A DNA stretch of 64,000 nt from Cryptomeria japonica (lineage: Eukaryota; Streptophyta; Pinopsida; Cupressales; Cupressaceae): assembly GCF_030272615.1 (NCBI RefSeq), contig NC_081413.1, positions 565,006,510 through 565,070,509 on the forward strand, given 5' to 3'. The position numbers and the translations under genes were made by a program. Shown in pieces: positions 12,701 to 23,947 of the stretch; the stretch's first letter is position 1; every line of letters starts with the position of its first letter. Below the pieces are notes generated by a model. The model had not been told where the DNA came from. It made no database searches and saw nothing but the letters and a program-made list of their open reading frames with translations.

Positions 12701-14123
12701 ATTTTCTAATATGTGTAAATCTATAGTATAAATAAATATATAGACAATTGAAAATAATGAACCTATTCTTTTATGTATATTTTGGACCCTACTAACATAT
12801 GAGATAAATTGGATGACCCATACTCTTGCTCTTGCCAATATGTATTCCAGATTGAAAATAATAAACTTATTCTTTTATGTATATTTTGGACCCTACTAAC
12901 ATATGAGATAAATTGGATGACCCATACTCTTGCTCTTGCCAATGTGACTCTTTCGACCTAACTTTTTAAGACATTTGTATAAATCTATTTTTATAGATGA
13001 CAATATAAAATCGGACCCTAATAATATATGAGATAAATTGAATGACCCAAAAACCACCTCCTCATACTCTAGCTCTTGTGGTGTAGTGGAATATGTATTC
13101 CAAACTGCTATCCCACTTAAACTCTTAAAATGTGACTCTTTTTACCTAGCTTTTTAAGACATTAGCATAAATCTATTTTTATAAATGACAATATCATTGG
13201 ACCTTACTAATATATGAGATAAATTGGATGACCCCAACCCACCTCCTCCTTGTACTCTTACTCTATCAATATAGTAGAACATGTATTCCACAATGCTATC
13301 CCACTTAATACTCTTAAAATGTGCCTCTTCTACCCAACTTTTTAAGAAAAGTCGTATAAATCTATTTCTATGGACGACAATATAAACACTTATTCAAACA
13401 TTTACATAATTCAATTTTTATAAATGACAATATGAACTCTTATTCATAAAAAGAAAAAAAGTAAACCCTAATTTATAAACACTTATTAAAGAAAAGAGAA
13501 GTAAACTCTAATATAAACACTTATTCATAAAAGAAAAAGGAGTAAAACCTAATATCAACACCTATTCATAGAAAGAAAAAGAGTAAACCCTAAAAAAGTG
13601 TACTCGCTAAATAATTTAGCTATCTTGTGTGCCAATTCCAATTCCAAACCTGAGCAATGAGGAGAGGCAGGTCGAGAATGGTGAGATGTTCCTCCCCAGG
13701 AAAGCAGTAAACAAAGGGCTTCCAGGACGGATTGGGCATGGCAAGAGATCCCAAATCCTCCAAAGCCAAATCAGTAGTGGCCTCCACAAAGAAAGCTCCT
13801 GCTGCCGTACAAGCCACCTCTAGTTTTCCTCCTCCAACATCTCTGAGCCTTCCAGCAAGAGGATAATAGGGCACCAGTACCTGAGAAAGAGCCCTCCTCA
13901 TCACTTTCCCTGCACCCAGCCCACCATGAGGAAGAGGATCTTTTCTACTGTAAAAATAAATGGTGGGTGTGAGAAAGCGCGTTCCTATCATGTCATCCAG
14001 ATTAGAGAGGTACAGAGAATGGGTGGGAGTTGAGGATGCTGGAAGAACTGCCCGTTTCTTTTTCACCCATGTCTTGATCTCAATACAAGGAGCTTCTAAT
14101 TCATCTATAGAACACGATGACAT
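9783..14123 (-). CDS. BAHD-family acyl-CoA-dependent acyltransferase, two exons
   Basis: Exon 1 is 14123-13650 (158 codons) and exon 2 is 10658-9783 (291 codons plus TAA), giving about 449 residues, the usual BAHD length. Exon 1 ends ..LLIAQ before a GT donor; exon 2 resumes at VTYFKCGGF after an AG acceptor, in phase 0. The join restores the conserved BAHD strand leading to the catalytic HxxxD motif, seen here as HCICDG early in exon 2. The structural motif DFGWG is intact (YETDFGWG) near residue 390. Exon 1 also carries the family phrases YYPLAGRL and GAFFVEA. BAHD enzymes are cytosolic and move an acyl group from CoA to an alcohol or amine in specialised metabolism, wax, suberin or volatile ester formation. 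The substrate cannot be told from sequence. All key residues and splice sites are intact, so the gene is probably functional. Confidence 0.9.
12740..13330. repeat. Intronic imperfect tandem repeat
   Basis: A block containing GGACCCTACTAACATATGAG and AAATTGGATGACCC recurs with GAGATAAATT at 12801, 12905, 13030 and 13216. The first two copies are a near-perfect 104-bp duplication; the later copies carry extra sequence with ACTCTTAAAATGTGACTCTT. Non-coding, inside the BAHD intron. Confidence 0.7.
13375..13600. repeat. About 45-bp imperfect repeats near the exon 1 boundary
   Basis: Repeated phrases CACTTATTCATA, AAAGAAAAAG and AGTAAACCCTAAT recur roughly every 45-50 bp four times, ending about 50 bp from the exon 1 splice donor. 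Non-coding. Confidence 0.6.
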
Positions 14124-14463
14124 GTTTTCTCAGTGAATTCTCTCTTCAAGTTTTGAAGTTCTGATCACAGCTGCGTTGTGTTCATTGTGGATGAGTTCAT
14201 TGAGCTATAATGTAGCAGAAGCAGACTTTAATATTCATACTCACAAAGATGGTGGGCAATACAAAACTTAAAAAAGTACCCAAGTGATTGCTCTGACGGC
14301 CATGGAAAATAATTCATGTTTTCTGTACTGCAACCATGTTTTCCATTTTCCTACACTATAGTAGTTTCTAGATTTTTTTGTTATGGGCTCTCTGAATAAG
14401 AAACGCATTGCTGTGAATTGTTTTATTGACAGATTTGGTAAGATACTGGTCATTCTCTTGTGG
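14124..14463 (-). promoter_or_regulatory. Upstream region of the BAHD gene
   Basis: The DNA just upstream of the ATG at 14123 (minus strand) contains AT-rich TATA-like stretches around 14208-14240. No single convincing TATA box or known element can be named. No competing gene is seen. Confidence 0.3.
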
Positions 14464-14591
14464 CCTCCTTCCTAACTTCTATCTAATCTATCTACACGTT
14501 GCATGCAATGGCTGATGTGAATAGTAACCTCCTTCCTAACTTCTATCTAATTTATCTACACGTTGCATGCAATGGCTTATGTGAATAGTAA
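14464..14591. repeat. 64-bp tandem duplication
   Basis: CCTCCTTCCTAACTTCTATC begins at 14464 and again at 14528. The two 64-bp copies end with GCATGCAATGGCT and ATGTGAATAGTAA and differ at very few positions, so the duplication is recent. Confidence 0.85.
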
Positions 14592-14849
14592 AATGAACTG
14601 TGCTAATATGGTGATTTAGTAAATAACTTTGCTTGGATGATATTATAAGCTGAGAATTTAGAGAAATGGATATGGTTGTTACCCACTTCTGTGCTTCTAA
14701 AACCCACGAATTGAATTTAATATGTAGGGAATATTTTCATGTAGCCTTAGATTTTTGTAACACCATATCATGGTGTTTTTTAATTTAATTTTGTGTCTTT
14801 TTGGGTGGAATATTGTTTATGGTTTTAATTTTAGATTATTTGAGGTTTT

Positions 14850-15140
14850 AGTCTAGTTCAAACTCAGGAGCTTATTGGCTTCAATTTCAAGGCATTATCA
14901 TCTTGTTCAAATCCATGAGCTCAATGGCCTCAATCCTCAAGGCATTATCATCTTGTTCAAACCTATGAGCTTAATGGCCTCAGTATCCAAGGCATTATCA
15001 TCTTGTTCAAACCCATGAACTCAATGGCCTTAGTACCCAAGGCATTATCATCTTGTTCAAACGGACAAGCTTAATTGCCTCAATCACCAAGGCTTTATCA
15101 TCTCATTCAAACCCACGAGCTCAATGGTCTAACCAAAGCC
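14850..15140. repeat. 50-bp minisatellite, five copies
   Basis: GGCATTATCATCTTGTTCAA starts at exactly 14891, 14941, 14991, 15041 and (diverged) 15091, a strict 50-bp period. The rest of each unit reads like CCATGAGCTCAATGGCCTCA. A partial copy precedes the array at about 14850. Non-coding. Confidence 0.9.
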
Positions 15141-16801
15141 CACAACTTGCAAGCAAAACAATCAAAGGTCCACAATCTATAAGTACATTAGTCCAACAAA
15201 GGTGCACATCTCATGAGCATGTTAGCCCAATGGAGGCACATTGCCTATGAGCTCAGTGGTCTAGTGGAGGTTTGAACCTCGATGCTCACCACAACAATGT
15301 TATGACTTGACTACTACACTACACTTTTATTGGCATGGAATATTTTTTATATAATGATTTAGTAATAACTAATAATTCTTATGTCAAGTTTAAGTTATGA
15401 TCCAATTCATATTCATATGTTTTTGGTTCTATTTCATTGTTTCACCACCATTTGTATTTGCTTCCATAAATAAATTCCATGCTTTAAAATTTCTATTGGA
15501 GACACAAATTTCATTTCCATGCTACTCAAGATTGATAGAATCCTATCCTAGAAGGCATAGAATAATAAATAAATACAAAATTCAAATTATAACTTTCCTA
15601 CCACTTTCTACTAGTCATTACGAGCTTACTAGCACATGTTTCATGCAACATAATTGGTATGCTATTATTTTTTTTAGGCAATATGAAATGTATACTTAAT
15701 TTCATAGGGAAGAACAATTAGAACATACTTTGTTTTTGAAAGAAAAATGATTCAAACCCACATCATTTACATTTTGCATCCTCTATATGTTTGTGAATGT
15801 TGTTTTGATACCACTTGGGTAGTTTTTTTTTGTTTTTTTTAGAGGTGATTTAATTAAGAGAACTTGTTCATCAAACAAGTTAGCTATATCCATAATGATG
15901 TACCTAGACACCACCTTGATAGGCTTAACTATTTAGAAGACAAAGTTGCATAGTTTTATAAGCGCACATTTTGACAAATTGATCACATGCATCACAAAAT
16001 ATTTTCATTCATCATATTGAACTTGTATTTTGGGGGATAAAACTCATAATGCTTGGATATGAACCACATAGCATTTTGTGACACATAAGTTATAAAACTA
16101 TCATCAAGCCAAATGCATAATTTTGGGACAATGAAAAATCAATAAGAATCTTATCTACATCATTCTTCCATCATTGATTCTAGAGACAAGTAGCACAATC
16201 CTCTGTGTAATTTCTAACTATTTATACTCTAATTGATCTTTGTTAATTAATTTTTTTTGTAGCAATATAAACTATTTCCATATAAGCCCAAAAGAGAAAA
16301 AGATGCAAACAAGTAATTAGAATCCATACTACAAAAGAATAGAAAAATATACTATTAAGGTGACACAAGATATACCTTTAAAAAATCATAAAAAAAATCT
16401 AGCCTCTAAAAGCAATGATACAATTATCTGAGATGAATAGAGATACAATACACTTATAGGCTCTCCATGCAAAGCTTTCAAAATATCAATCTCCCTAATT
16501 GCACTCCATGGGAACAAACAAAGGAGAATCATATAACCACACATCAAAATACATGTTCTTACTCTTCTCTCATATGAAACTCAAAAGAAATATTCAATCA
16601 ACCTTGACCAACAAGTCAAAAGTTATGATATCTAACCTCAAACTACTCATGTTCTTTTTTTCATAGAAACAAACATATGCAAAACCACCAAGTGCTATTA
16701 CATAAACTATCCACCTCTAGAAATTCATCCTACAAAATCATGTCCCCTCATTTCATTTTTAATACCAATATAAAATATTTTCTCAATGTGCAATCCAAAT
16801 T
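15141..16801. other. AT-rich intergenic DNA
   Basis: No convincing gene. At 15256-15284 the phrase GAGCTCAGTGGTCTAGTGG is followed by GGTTTGAACCTC, loosely resembling Pol III A and B boxes but too close together for a normal tRNA-derived SINE. The remainder shows only short frames without domain features. Confidence 0.4.
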
Positions 16802-17240
16802 TGTTGGTTTAAATTATGTCTCATAATTACACTTTACTTAAGTTGACTTAGGGTAATGCATTTCATTGTAGTTTGTATACGAGACACTTAGGGAAGTGTG
16901 CACATAGGGATGATGTATGGAGGATAAATTCCACCTTTTGTGGTCTTATCTTGTTGTTACATTCCACCTTCGGTGGGTGATCCACCTCATGTGGAATATT
17001 TTATTATTTCTCCTACCTACCCTTGTTTCTCATTGAGCCACATATCATCTGTGCTCACATATCCATATGGGCTTGCCTTTATAAGAAGCTCATCTACATT
17101 ATATGTAATTTTTATGATCTAGTTGATCAATATTTTGCATCTTGATTAGAATACAGTTTATTCTTATCAAATCTATTTGTCTCTCTTTTGTGCTATTCAA
17201 TGTACTCTAGATCTTGGCTATTTTCAATAAATTCTTACAT
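16802..17240 (+). mobile_element. Probable solo LTR or LTR fragment
   Basis: Starts with TGTTGG, contains CCACCTTTTGTGG and CCACCTTCGGTGG palindromic motifs like those in the LTR at 30467-30954, a TATA-like TTTATAAG near 17080, and an AATAAA-like CAATAAATTC near 17230. These are the parts of an LTR promoter-terminator unit. The 3' end and a target-site duplication could not be fixed, so the end given is approximate. Confidence 0.4.
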
Positions 17241-18572
17241 TGAATGTTTATCTCATTTAAGATATCATAATTTTTGCCTAAAATCACATATGTTTTAGAA
17301 AATATAATGAGTTAAGTCTTGAGAGGTTCTATTTGAAGGATTTAAATTGAAGAGGGTTAGATAAAACTCTCTTAGATCAAGCCCCCTTGGATATAACTCC
17401 TCTAGCATTAATCACACTTGTAATGTAGTCTCTTATGTACCTATCAAAATTCAGACAAAACATTTTGGGGTGTCAAATGAATTCATTTAGAAGTTATGTC
17501 TTGCAAGTATGTAGCCCATATTATAAGCTTTCCAACAGTATAATTTTGAGTATATTTAATTTCATTATTATATTTATTTTTTATTTCATGTGAATGTAGG
17601 TTTGTCACCAGACATTAAGATCTTTGTTTCACGCATGTGAAAAAATGGTAAAATAGAGCAAAAAAAAATATAAAAAATATCATTTTCCTAGGTATTGATA
17701 TCCTAATTTCAAATTTAAAAAAGAAGTTAATTCAAATGCATACAAAAAAGTTATGCATGATGACATACACCTTTGTCCAAATTATAATTACTCTAACTTC
17801 AAAAATTAATTAAAAAATTATATGTAACAAAACATTATGAAAAAAATCCATGCACTAGAGAATGGGGTGACAAATCTATATTTTAAAATTAAAATTTTAT
17901 CATTTGTAGGAAAAATGTTATGTATGATGACATAAACGTCACTTTTGAAAAATATTGATTACTATAAAAAATAAATTATTAAAATTTATGTAAAACAATT
18001 CACACTTTATTTCTTTTTTTTTTTTAAATATACTTAGAATCTACAAGAAAAATCTCACAAAACAATAGTTTACTTCATCTCCGATCTAGTGCAAAATGTT
18101 GATTTTGGTGTCTTGATTTGGCCAAAAAATGGAACCATTACTATCGGTTGACCCACAAAGTGGCATCAACAATTTTTAACCCATGTGGATCATATATTCC
18201 TATATTATTCCTTAGTTGCACTGAAATATACATTAATTTTATTTTATAAACATTATGCAAGGTATACAATCTTCACACCTTTCCTGTAATTCTCCCACTT
18301 GTATACATTGCACAAGGGGTCAACAATAAACTCAAACATCAATCGAAAAATCCATATAGCTAACATCTACCATCAAGACATCCAATTTTTCCATGTGCCC
18401 TATCAAGTTACATGCAACAATAACCAAGATAAACACCTTCTTAAATGTAGAATCTTCTCATCCTCCATCATTTCAATGCATAAAACATATGTTCCAATCA
18501 AAAGAGATTTCCAACTAGTGTCCAAGCATAAGAACTAAATTTAATGGTAGTAAGTAAGCTTAAGTAGCTATC
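17241..18572. other. AT-rich intergenic DNA up to the 18.6-kb Gypsy element
   Basis: No supported gene or RNA. Short frames, including one of 79 codons at 18299-18538, show no domain. The last five bases (18568-18572, CTATC) are the left copy of the target-site duplication of the following retrotransposon. Confidence 0.5.
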
Positions 18573-19782
18573 TGTAAAGCGGAAAATCGCGATCGAACCC
18601 TAGTTGTTCTCCCCTCTTCCAACTCCGAGGAGAGAGAAGGGAGGTTTGCTAGGATTCGATGGTTTTCACTTAGGGGAGAGACTTTACATTCAAAAGAGGG
18701 GTTGAAACTCATAAGATCCAATCCCACACAATGTAAGATTGGATGCTAAATGAATTTCAAGGGTTAGGAAAGCAAGGCTACCCTCTTTTGTAAAAAATGT
18801 TGTTAAGGAAATTAAGCTAAGAATACATAGAAAGTCATAAAGATTCGCTTATAAACTGAGTTCAGGTTATAGGATGAAGCTGTGGACCTGGAATTAGCAG
18901 TAGAATGTCGATACGGCGCTGTCCTGCAAATTTGAGCAAAAGTTGTCGGGACGATGGCGCCCGACGCCACGGTCCTCCGAAAAATCCGCGAAACGAAGGG
19001 GGATCTGTTCGTCTCTGCACAAGGATTCCAGATCTTCAATTTCAGCCGCGTACCTGCAACCTACACACAGAAAAGCGAAGACGATTGGGGGGTTAGGGAT
19101 TAGGGGTTTGCCTTTAGGTCAAACCCCGGTTTTGGAATTAACCAAGAAATGAGCAAGAGCTGTAAATGTAAATGACTGTAAAACAAGTACTAATACCTTG
19201 TTCTAAGGATGTTTGTATCCTTATGTGCGAAGGTATAGATGTTGTATGTTGTATGTTGTAGCATGTAGTATATGATCTCCTCTTCAATGGTTGAATCCTT
19301 GACTTGAATGCAACACTTAGCCTTGAATGGAGACTTGAAATGATCAATTGCTTGAAGGAATGCTTGAATGCTTGAATGCTTGAATGTTTGAGTATAGTTT
19401 CCACGCTTTTTCCCTCATTCATCTGTGTTACCAAATGAGAGAGGAAAATGTAGTTTATATACTTGTCAATTAGGGCTGATAGACTGATTTTCCCGACCTT
19501 AGGCCGACCAGGAAATGTAATTTCCAAATTGCAAACAAAAAGACCCGAGCCCCTTAGGAGACCGGGCCCAAAATAGGACCCAGGGACCAGGGCGCTGGGC
19601 GCTCTGGTCCCACCTCCCGGGACAGCAGGGTGCAAGGAGGTTCAGGCCAGGGTGCTTGAAAAATGCAGTTTTCAGTGTCGCGAGCAAGTTTTGGGGTCTC
19701 CATTCAGGTTGCGTGTTGCATCACCATCGTGAAGACCGAAATGCAGTCGAAATTGCAAGTGTCGCAATTTTAGGACGCTACA
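18573..19782 (-). repeat. 3' LTR of the non-autonomous Gypsy element
   Basis: Reads TGTAGCG...CTTTACA on the minus strand. Contains a TATA-like TATATAAAC in U3, about 125 nt downstream of a single GC-rich palindrome unit (19584-19610), and (GCTTGAAT)n repeats near 19350-19390. Short ORFs in it recur in all three copies of this LTR in the window and are not genes. Confidence 0.95.
19584..19610. repeat. Single GC-rich hairpin unit in 3' LTR
   Basis: GGACCAGGGCGC and GCGCTCTGGTCC flank a 3-nt centre, making a near-perfect 12-bp-arm palindrome. The 5' LTR of the same element carries three such units. Confidence 0.9.
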
Positions 19783-20566
19783 TTTAGCCCCCACTTTAGC
19801 GGGAGTATGTATGCTCATACTTCCGGTAAAGTACAAGGAAACAACATTGAAAGAATTTCACCACGTCAAGGAGGCAAGATACACCAAGCCCCCAGTGGAC
19901 TAAGGATCTTACGACTTTGATTGACAAAGTAAAAGGGAAGATCACGAGGGAGAACCATGACTGTCAGTAGTAAGATTCCCTCACTATGAGTCATGCAAGA
20001 AAGATATCAAAAATTTTCAAGGCAAGGTTAAATTTACCAAGAAATTTTCAAGTATCTTGAAAAGATATGAACGGGATGTATGCCCCCCTACGTTAAAGCG
20101 ATCGCACACACCTCACCGGGGGTGATTGTTTTAACGTAGTGATACACATAAGAAATGAGAAAGGAGCATGTTATCGCAAGGATTTAGCCCCCAAGTGTGA
20201 GATAAACCCAAGGATAATAGACACAAAACACAAAGCATGAGGTGACTTCGCTTTCCTCGGGGTCAGTATGCTGTACGATAATTCATGTATATATATCATA
20301 TGTATGTATGCATAATTGTTCTTCATTCCCCAATCAAGGAAGGTCACCTAGAAGAAGGGAACACATGTGTCTTTTGAGTCAACATGAGAGAGACTGAGGG
20401 ATCTCAATACTTTGCATCGTCCTCAAGTAGACAACAGAAAGGACAACAAATAGAAGAATGAGAATAACATATAGAAGAAGTAACAAAAGAGAGGGGGAGA
20501 GAATCTTCTATGCTAATGTAACTAGTCTAGCACGTCATCTACCCCCCGATCTTGCTGATCAATGTT
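19783..20566 (-). other. 3' untranslated region and polypurine tract of the Gypsy element
   Basis: On the minus strand the sequence next to the 3' LTR reads AAAGTGGGGGCTAAA, the likely polypurine tract (about 19783-19797). At 20088-20139 CTACGTTAAA and TTTAACGTAG form a perfect 10-bp inverted repeat with a smaller CACC/GGTG pair in the loop. A second imperfect inverted repeat lies at about 19796-19830. No coding sequence. Confidence 0.65.
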
Positions 20567-23500
20567 TCAGGAAGGCAGGGAACACGCTAGAGGAGGAACA
20601 TCCAACACAGCAGATGGAGCTATCACAAGATCCAAACAAGGGCTATGTTCATATCCCAAGCCACGGTGTTCTTGTCTAGGAGCTAGGATAAGTGCTTTAG
20701 AAAATTCATTAGATAAATGGTTATCAACATCAACAAGTTCATATTCACTATCAGAAGCAAGAGGAGTAACATTTTCATCTATATCATCATCAAGATTTAT
20801 AAAAATAGGATCTTTAACTCGCACAGGATCAAGACCATCATGCATCTTATGTTTAGGAGATTTAGGCTCAATGTCCGGCTGAGGAGAAAATGGAATAATG
20901 CTTGTTGAAGGTGTTTTTGGAGATTGCAAAGTTTGAGAAGCAGCTGCCTGAGCTCTAAGACGACGCTTTCGTCGGCGTTCACGTGCAGAACGATTTCGTC
21001 TAGTCTTAGTAGGAAGTGGAGAAGATTGAGGAGGAGGAATGTTCTCATCCTTAGCACTTGGGTGTTTAGGTTGTGGTCTCTTAGGCTGGATAATAGGAGA
21101 AGAAGAAGGTCTCTTCTCTCTATAAAAAGAAGGAGGAGGAACTGCTCCATACAAAGGAGGAATATTTGGTTTAGGGAGAAGACCAAGTCCATCATGACGA
21201 GGAGGTATAGGTCTACTCTTAGGAAGTTTATTAGGTATAGACATAGTCACATCCATAGGGATGGGTTGAGAATCTTCTTGAGGAAAGACATTAGTTTTAT
21301 CTTTCAAAGGAAGAACTTCCTTCTCAAGAATGATAGGAATATCAAGTTTAGGTGCTCTAGGTTCACTTAGAGATAAGATCATATCTGTTTTCCACTTTTG
21401 ATAAGATTTGAAAAGATGATCACTTCGCGGAGGAAGAGATTGGAACTGTTTAGGCCAAAAGTAATCTATAGGAACACTAGAAGTTCTTTCAGCTGGTTTA
21501 AAGAGACTATGATTGACAGTAACGACTTCACAATTATGGGGAAATTTCAAACACTTGTGAATAGGAGAAGCAATAGCTTTCATGGAAGATAGCCAAGGAT
21601 AGCCAAGCTTCACACGAAATTGTTCGGAAGATGGAATAATAACAAAGTTCACATCAAGAGATTTATTATGGACCTCAATAGGCAATGTAATAGAACCAAT
21701 TGCAGGAGAAGAAAATGCATCAAATAATTTCACAATCACATCTGTTTTGTCATAGATCACTTGATTCAATTGCAAAGTAAAAAGAAATTCTTCAGTAATA
21801 ACATTAATCATGCACGAAGGATCAATAAGCACTCCACGGCAAGGTGTATTCTTGACTTTTGCAACTATGTATAAAGGACCATCAGGTGCCCTAATGGTTT
21901 CACTAGAATCAAATGTGATGGAAGGTTCTTTAGGGATTTCTTGCTGCTCTACAAAGTTAATCACATTCGGGGTCATAGACACAAGACCATCAGATGAGAG
22001 AGAGGAATCATTAGCCTCAATTGCATTAGAGGTATGAGAAGGCAATGGATCAGTGAAAATCTGAAGATTTTGATTAGGAGGAGCTACAGATGTGTTGCCT
22101 TTATCATTCACTCCAGAAACAGAAATAGTATTATTATCAATCAAATCCTGAATTTTACCCTTTAAAGAAAAACATTTTTCAGTATCATGACCAGGCTAAC
22201 GATGAAATTGACAAAAGGCTTTGTTATCAAAATAAGGTGAAGTAATCTTTGCAGGATCAATTTGTCTTATAGGAGGAAGAGTAAGCACATTTTGTTCCAA
22301 TAACTTATTCATAATACTATGCAATGATTCATTCAAAGGAGTATACTTTCTTTCTTTCTTGAAAAATTTAGAAATAGGAGGCACACCTGATGCTGCATTC
22401 ACATTGTTGTTGATGATGTTTTCATTGAATTTGATGGAATCTCTGTTCGGTTTAAACTTCCCAAATGGTTGTTGACTGCTATCACCCTTATCACTCGGAG
22501 CCATAGGATGTGATTGTTCCATTTGACTCACAGTCAGTTGATAATTGTGAAGAGTTGCACACAACTGTTGGAAAGAAGTAAACTCAGAAAACAGAAGTTT
22601 GTCTCGAATATCTTTTTGTAAATTAGAAATAAAGATTCTTTGAATATCATTGTCAGGCACTGGAAAAGAAATTTGAGCATACAAATGCTTATATCTACCA
22701 ATGAAATCAGTCACTTTTTCTTTAACACCTTGTTTACAATGCATTAAATCAATCAAAGTAACTTTAGGACTTATATTGTTTTGAAATTGTTGAATGAAAG
22801 CATTTGCAAGTTGTTCGAAAGAAGTAATAGAATAAGAAGGCAACGAGCAATACCATTGTAGGGCTTTGTCTCTTAATGTTCTAGTAAACAGTTTTGCAAG
22901 CAACCTTTGGTCATAAGCAAAATCAATACAAATTGTTTGAAAAGTCTTAACATGTGTTAGAGGATCTCCTTTACCATTATAAAGCTCCAAATGCGGGATT
23001 TCAACATGTTTAGGAGGGATAGCTCGAACAATGTCAAGAGAAAGTGGGCTCGCAATGTCAAATGTGGGCACACTGAACTTAGATTGATTCATAGAGGCAA
23101 TTTGTTGCTGTAAAGAAGAGACAGTTTGTGCTAGATTGTTAATGGTCGCTTCAGTCGAAGAATTCATATTGGATGTGTTAGATTGAGATGGAGGTGTTAT
23201 GTTATTGAAAGAAGGTAAAGAGTAAGGTGGTGGGACTCTATGATAATTAGTCATAGGAGATGATTGGACAAGAGGAACACTACAAGGAGGGATGGAATGG
23301 TTAAATGAATTGCCCCCTTGCGTCATGTTCATTTGTGAAGATGTAATAGGAACACTCATTAGAGGAATGAATGAAGAAGTCGGATTGAATGAAGGAAGAG
23401 GGTTAATTGAAGAAGAAGGGTTGCCCCCATGACTGGTGATCATAGGAGGAATGTCTTGTGTTGAAGTAGCCATTATGTTTGATGTAAAAGTAGGTATACT

Positions 23501-23947
23501 AGCAATAGGAGTCGTCAAAGGAATAGAATGATTGTCTTGGGTAGGAGGTTGTGTATAACCTAAGGTTTCGGAACAACTCTTCATAGGCATCACATTTCAA
23601 TCCACAATGTGTGCAATACCACGCAAAATATCAATTCCATTCTTATCACTTTGAAGCATACGTTTTAGACCCTCAATTAAAGGAAGAGCTTGACTATCAG
23701 GGTATTCTTGAGACATCCATTGTCGAAAATCGTCAAATTGGTTATCCAATTTCGAAATTTGTTCTACAGAAACCTCATGGAGAGCTTCTTCATCATTAGG
23801 AGGATTAGAGGAATTACCCATGTCCTCGTTAAAAAGGCTATTCAAATTAGGTTCCATCTCCTCAGTAGTTAAACCTCGGAAAGACTTAATTCTACGGCTT
23901 CGTCTAACGGGAATAGTGTAAGTAGGGCTTATTGTTGTAAAACTCAT
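20567..23947 (-). pseudogene. gag-protease polyprotein of the non-autonomous Gypsy element, two in-frame stops
   Basis: One continuous minus-strand frame of about 1127 codons from ATG at 23947 to the stop at 20567, broken only by TGA at 23599-23597 and TAG at 22198-22196. The first part (to 23600) is a charged gag N-terminus. The middle part carries a retrotransposon gag domain (around 23000-22560, with GKGDPLTHVKTF and LQWYCSLPS). The TAG falls inside a zinc-knuckle-like CQFHR..GHDTEKC. The last part has a protease-like domain around 21800, where LIDPSC replaces the usual D-S/T-G site, then LGYPWL. It ends in a long Pro- and Arg/Lys-rich tail (KTRRNRSARERRRKRR) not seen in ordinary gag. No RT motifs follow. 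Gag would form the virus-like particle. The stops may be recent mutations or readthrough sites. Confidence 0.88.

Larger units (their letters stand above)
10659..13649 (-). other. Large intron of the BAHD gene
   Basis: The 2991-bp phase-0 intron runs from GT (13649-13648) to AG (10660-10659) on the minus strand. A single intron at this point is common in BAHD genes, but it is usually much shorter. The first-transcribed part holds tandem repeats. The rest is AT-rich without a recognisable transposon protein. A 61-codon plus-strand ORF at 11691-11876 has no recognisable domain and is not called as a gene. Confidence 0.85.

Noticed and set aside
18812-19039. 75-codon minus frame, repeated at 25368-25595 and 33967-34194
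   Set aside because: It lies wholly inside the Gypsy LTR and is conserved only because the LTR is.
20717-21370. Arg- and Leu-rich frames on both strands over the small Gypsy protease tail
   Set aside because: They are shadows of the gag-protease frame with biased composition.
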